A stretch of DNA of 59,491 nucleotides, taken from the NCBI GenBank assembly GCA_004138175.2, contig RYFE02000034.1, forward strand, positions 1 through 59,491, given 5' to 3'. Shown in pieces: positions 58,794 through 59,491 of the stretch. Numbering within the stretch: position 1 is the first letter of the stretch; each line of letters opens with the position of its first letter. The notes below the pieces were generated by a model. That model ran no database searches and was not told the origin of the DNA. It saw only the letters and a program-made list of their open reading frames with translations. The DNA is from Chloroflexales bacterium ZM16-3. Lineage in GTDB: Bacteria > Chloroflexota > Chloroflexia > Chloroflexales > Chloroflexaceae. Position numbers and translations under genes: made by a program.

Positions 58794-59490
58794 TCTTCTG
58801 CTCCGCCACCAGCGCGGGCGCGCGAGCTATCGCGTCGGCCAGCTTGCTCACATCGCGGCCGCCGGCCTGAGCCATCTCGGGGCGCCCGCCGCCGCCGCCG
58901 CCCACGATCTGGGCCAGCGCCTTCACCAGGTTCCCGGCGTGGTAGCCCTGCTTCACCAGGTCGGGCGTGACCATCGTGAGGATCTGGGGCTTCTCGCCGA
59001 TCACCGCGCCGAGCACAATCACGCCGCTGCCCAGCTTATCGCGCAGCCAGTCGCCCATCTCCCGCAGACGGTTGGCGTCCTCGGCCTGAACCTCGGCGGC
59101 CAGGATGGGCACCGGGCCATCGCGGCGCACGGTGTCGAGCAGGCCCTCAATCGAGGCGCGGGCCAGCTTGCCGCGCAGGGCGTCGAGCTCCTGCTGGCGC
59201 TGCTTGCCCTCGCTGATCAGTAGCTCGATCCGCTCTGCCACCTGGGGCGTCGGCACGCCCAGGCGCGCGGCCAGATCGCGCAGCAGATCAGCCTGCTGCT
59301 CAGCCCACTGCTCGGCACCGCGACCAGTCAGCGCCTCGATACGGCGGATACCACTGCCGACGCTGCTCTCGCCCACCACTCGCACATAGCCAATCTCGCC
59401 GGTGCGCCCCACGTGCGTCCCGCCGCAAAGCTCGCGAGAGTCTCGACTGGCGAAGTCGGGAGTCGGGAGTCGGGAGTCGGGAGTCGGGAG
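58789..59490 (-). CDS. alaS: Alanine--tRNA ligase, 3' part (5' end beyond window)
   Basis: The frame is open to the right window edge and gives the C-terminal ~233 residues of alanyl-tRNA synthetase. SRELCGGTHV is the metal-binding end of the editing domain, GEIGYVRVVGESSVGSGIRRIEALTG follows as in all AlaS, then a coiled coil and the DHHA1/C-Ala domain with GGGGGGRPEMAQAGG. Immediately before SRELCGGTHV the GGGAGTC heptad array is read as LPTPDSRLPTPDF, an apparent insertion into the editing domain. The catalytic core is outside the window. Confidence 0.9.
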   Translation of the reverse strand, partial: LPTPDSRLPTPDFASRDSRELCGGTHVGRTGEIGYVRVVGESSVGSGIRRIEALTGRGAEQWAEQQADLLRDLAARLGVPTPQVAERIELLISEGKQRQQELDALRGKLARASIEGLLDTVRRDGPVPILAAEVQAEDANRLREMGDWLRDKLGSGVIVLGAVIGEKPQILTMVTPDLVKQGYHAGNLVKALAQIVGGGGGGRPEMAQAGGRDVSKLADAIARAPALVAEQKK

Positions 59491-59491
59491 T
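59456..59491. repeat. GGGAGTC heptads inside alaS at window edge
   Basis: Five tandem GGGAGTC-type heptads run off the right end of the window inside the alaS reading frame. The total copy number cannot be seen. Confidence 0.88.

Overview
The window (59.5 kb, GC-rich) reads as a chromosomal segment of a Chloroflexota bacterium, probably class Chloroflexia. This is inferred from gene content: split coenzyme F420 genes, a GH99-like secreted protein with the cysteine-containing C-terminal modules common in this phylum, lipoprotein c-type cytochromes, DUF4139, DUF3352 and baseplate-J-like proteins. No rRNA or tRNA gene was seen, so placement is not firm. Both window edges lie inside tandem heptanucleotide repeats, so this may be one contig whose ends were set by repeats.

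Layout. 0.1-4.9 kb (mostly minus): GHMP kinase, inositol-monophosphatase-family protein, VOC protein, YhhN membrane protein, SpoIIAA-like protein. 5-16.7 kb: SDR protein, two GT2 glycosyltransferases, a large membrane glycosyltransferase, SEC-C protein, nucleoside phosphorylase, LuxR-type response regulator with histidine kinase, an Lnt/nitrilase-like protein, membrane proteins, an ICMT-family enzyme and proC. 17.7-23.5 kb: an accessory island with an AAA+ ATPase of the type found in extracellular contractile injection systems (eCIS), a transposase relic, a small membrane protein overlapping a 725-aa candidate eCIS cargo protein, and a divergent DUF4157 metallopeptidase-fold protein that carries the same N-terminal LQR-IGNR-V motif. 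No eCIS sheath, tube or baseplate genes are in the window. 23.5-31.2 kb: fbp, DUF5995, the F420 pair (cofE plus nitroreductase), OsmC, mtnP and two c-type cytochrome lipoproteins. 31.2-39.2 kb: a candidate structured RNA, DUF3352, an APH-like kinase, a 13-repeat TPR protein, dnaG and dgt. 39.4-59.5 kb: PAS-GAF-GAF-HD-GYP protein, DUF4139, rlmN, peptide-type ABC substrate-binding lipoprotein, UMF1 transporter, GH99-like protein, an IS605 relic, a glmS-ribozyme-like leader and glmS, a secreted metallopeptidase, DUF2227, ruvX, a baseplate-J-like protein and the 3' part of alaS.

The most striking global feature is many unrelated 7-bp tandem repeats, usually followed by their inverted copies, so that hairpins form between genes. 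Similar heptad arrays also lie inside coding regions (dnaG, rlmN, alaS, a DUF4139 gene, the glycosyltransferase gene, two signal-peptide regions). Three other dispersed palindrome families are present. The second main feature is the eCIS-cargo-like island. The third is a glmS ribozyme candidate with extra hairpins. The fourth is a head-to-head junction of two 5'-truncated genes at 13.3 kb.
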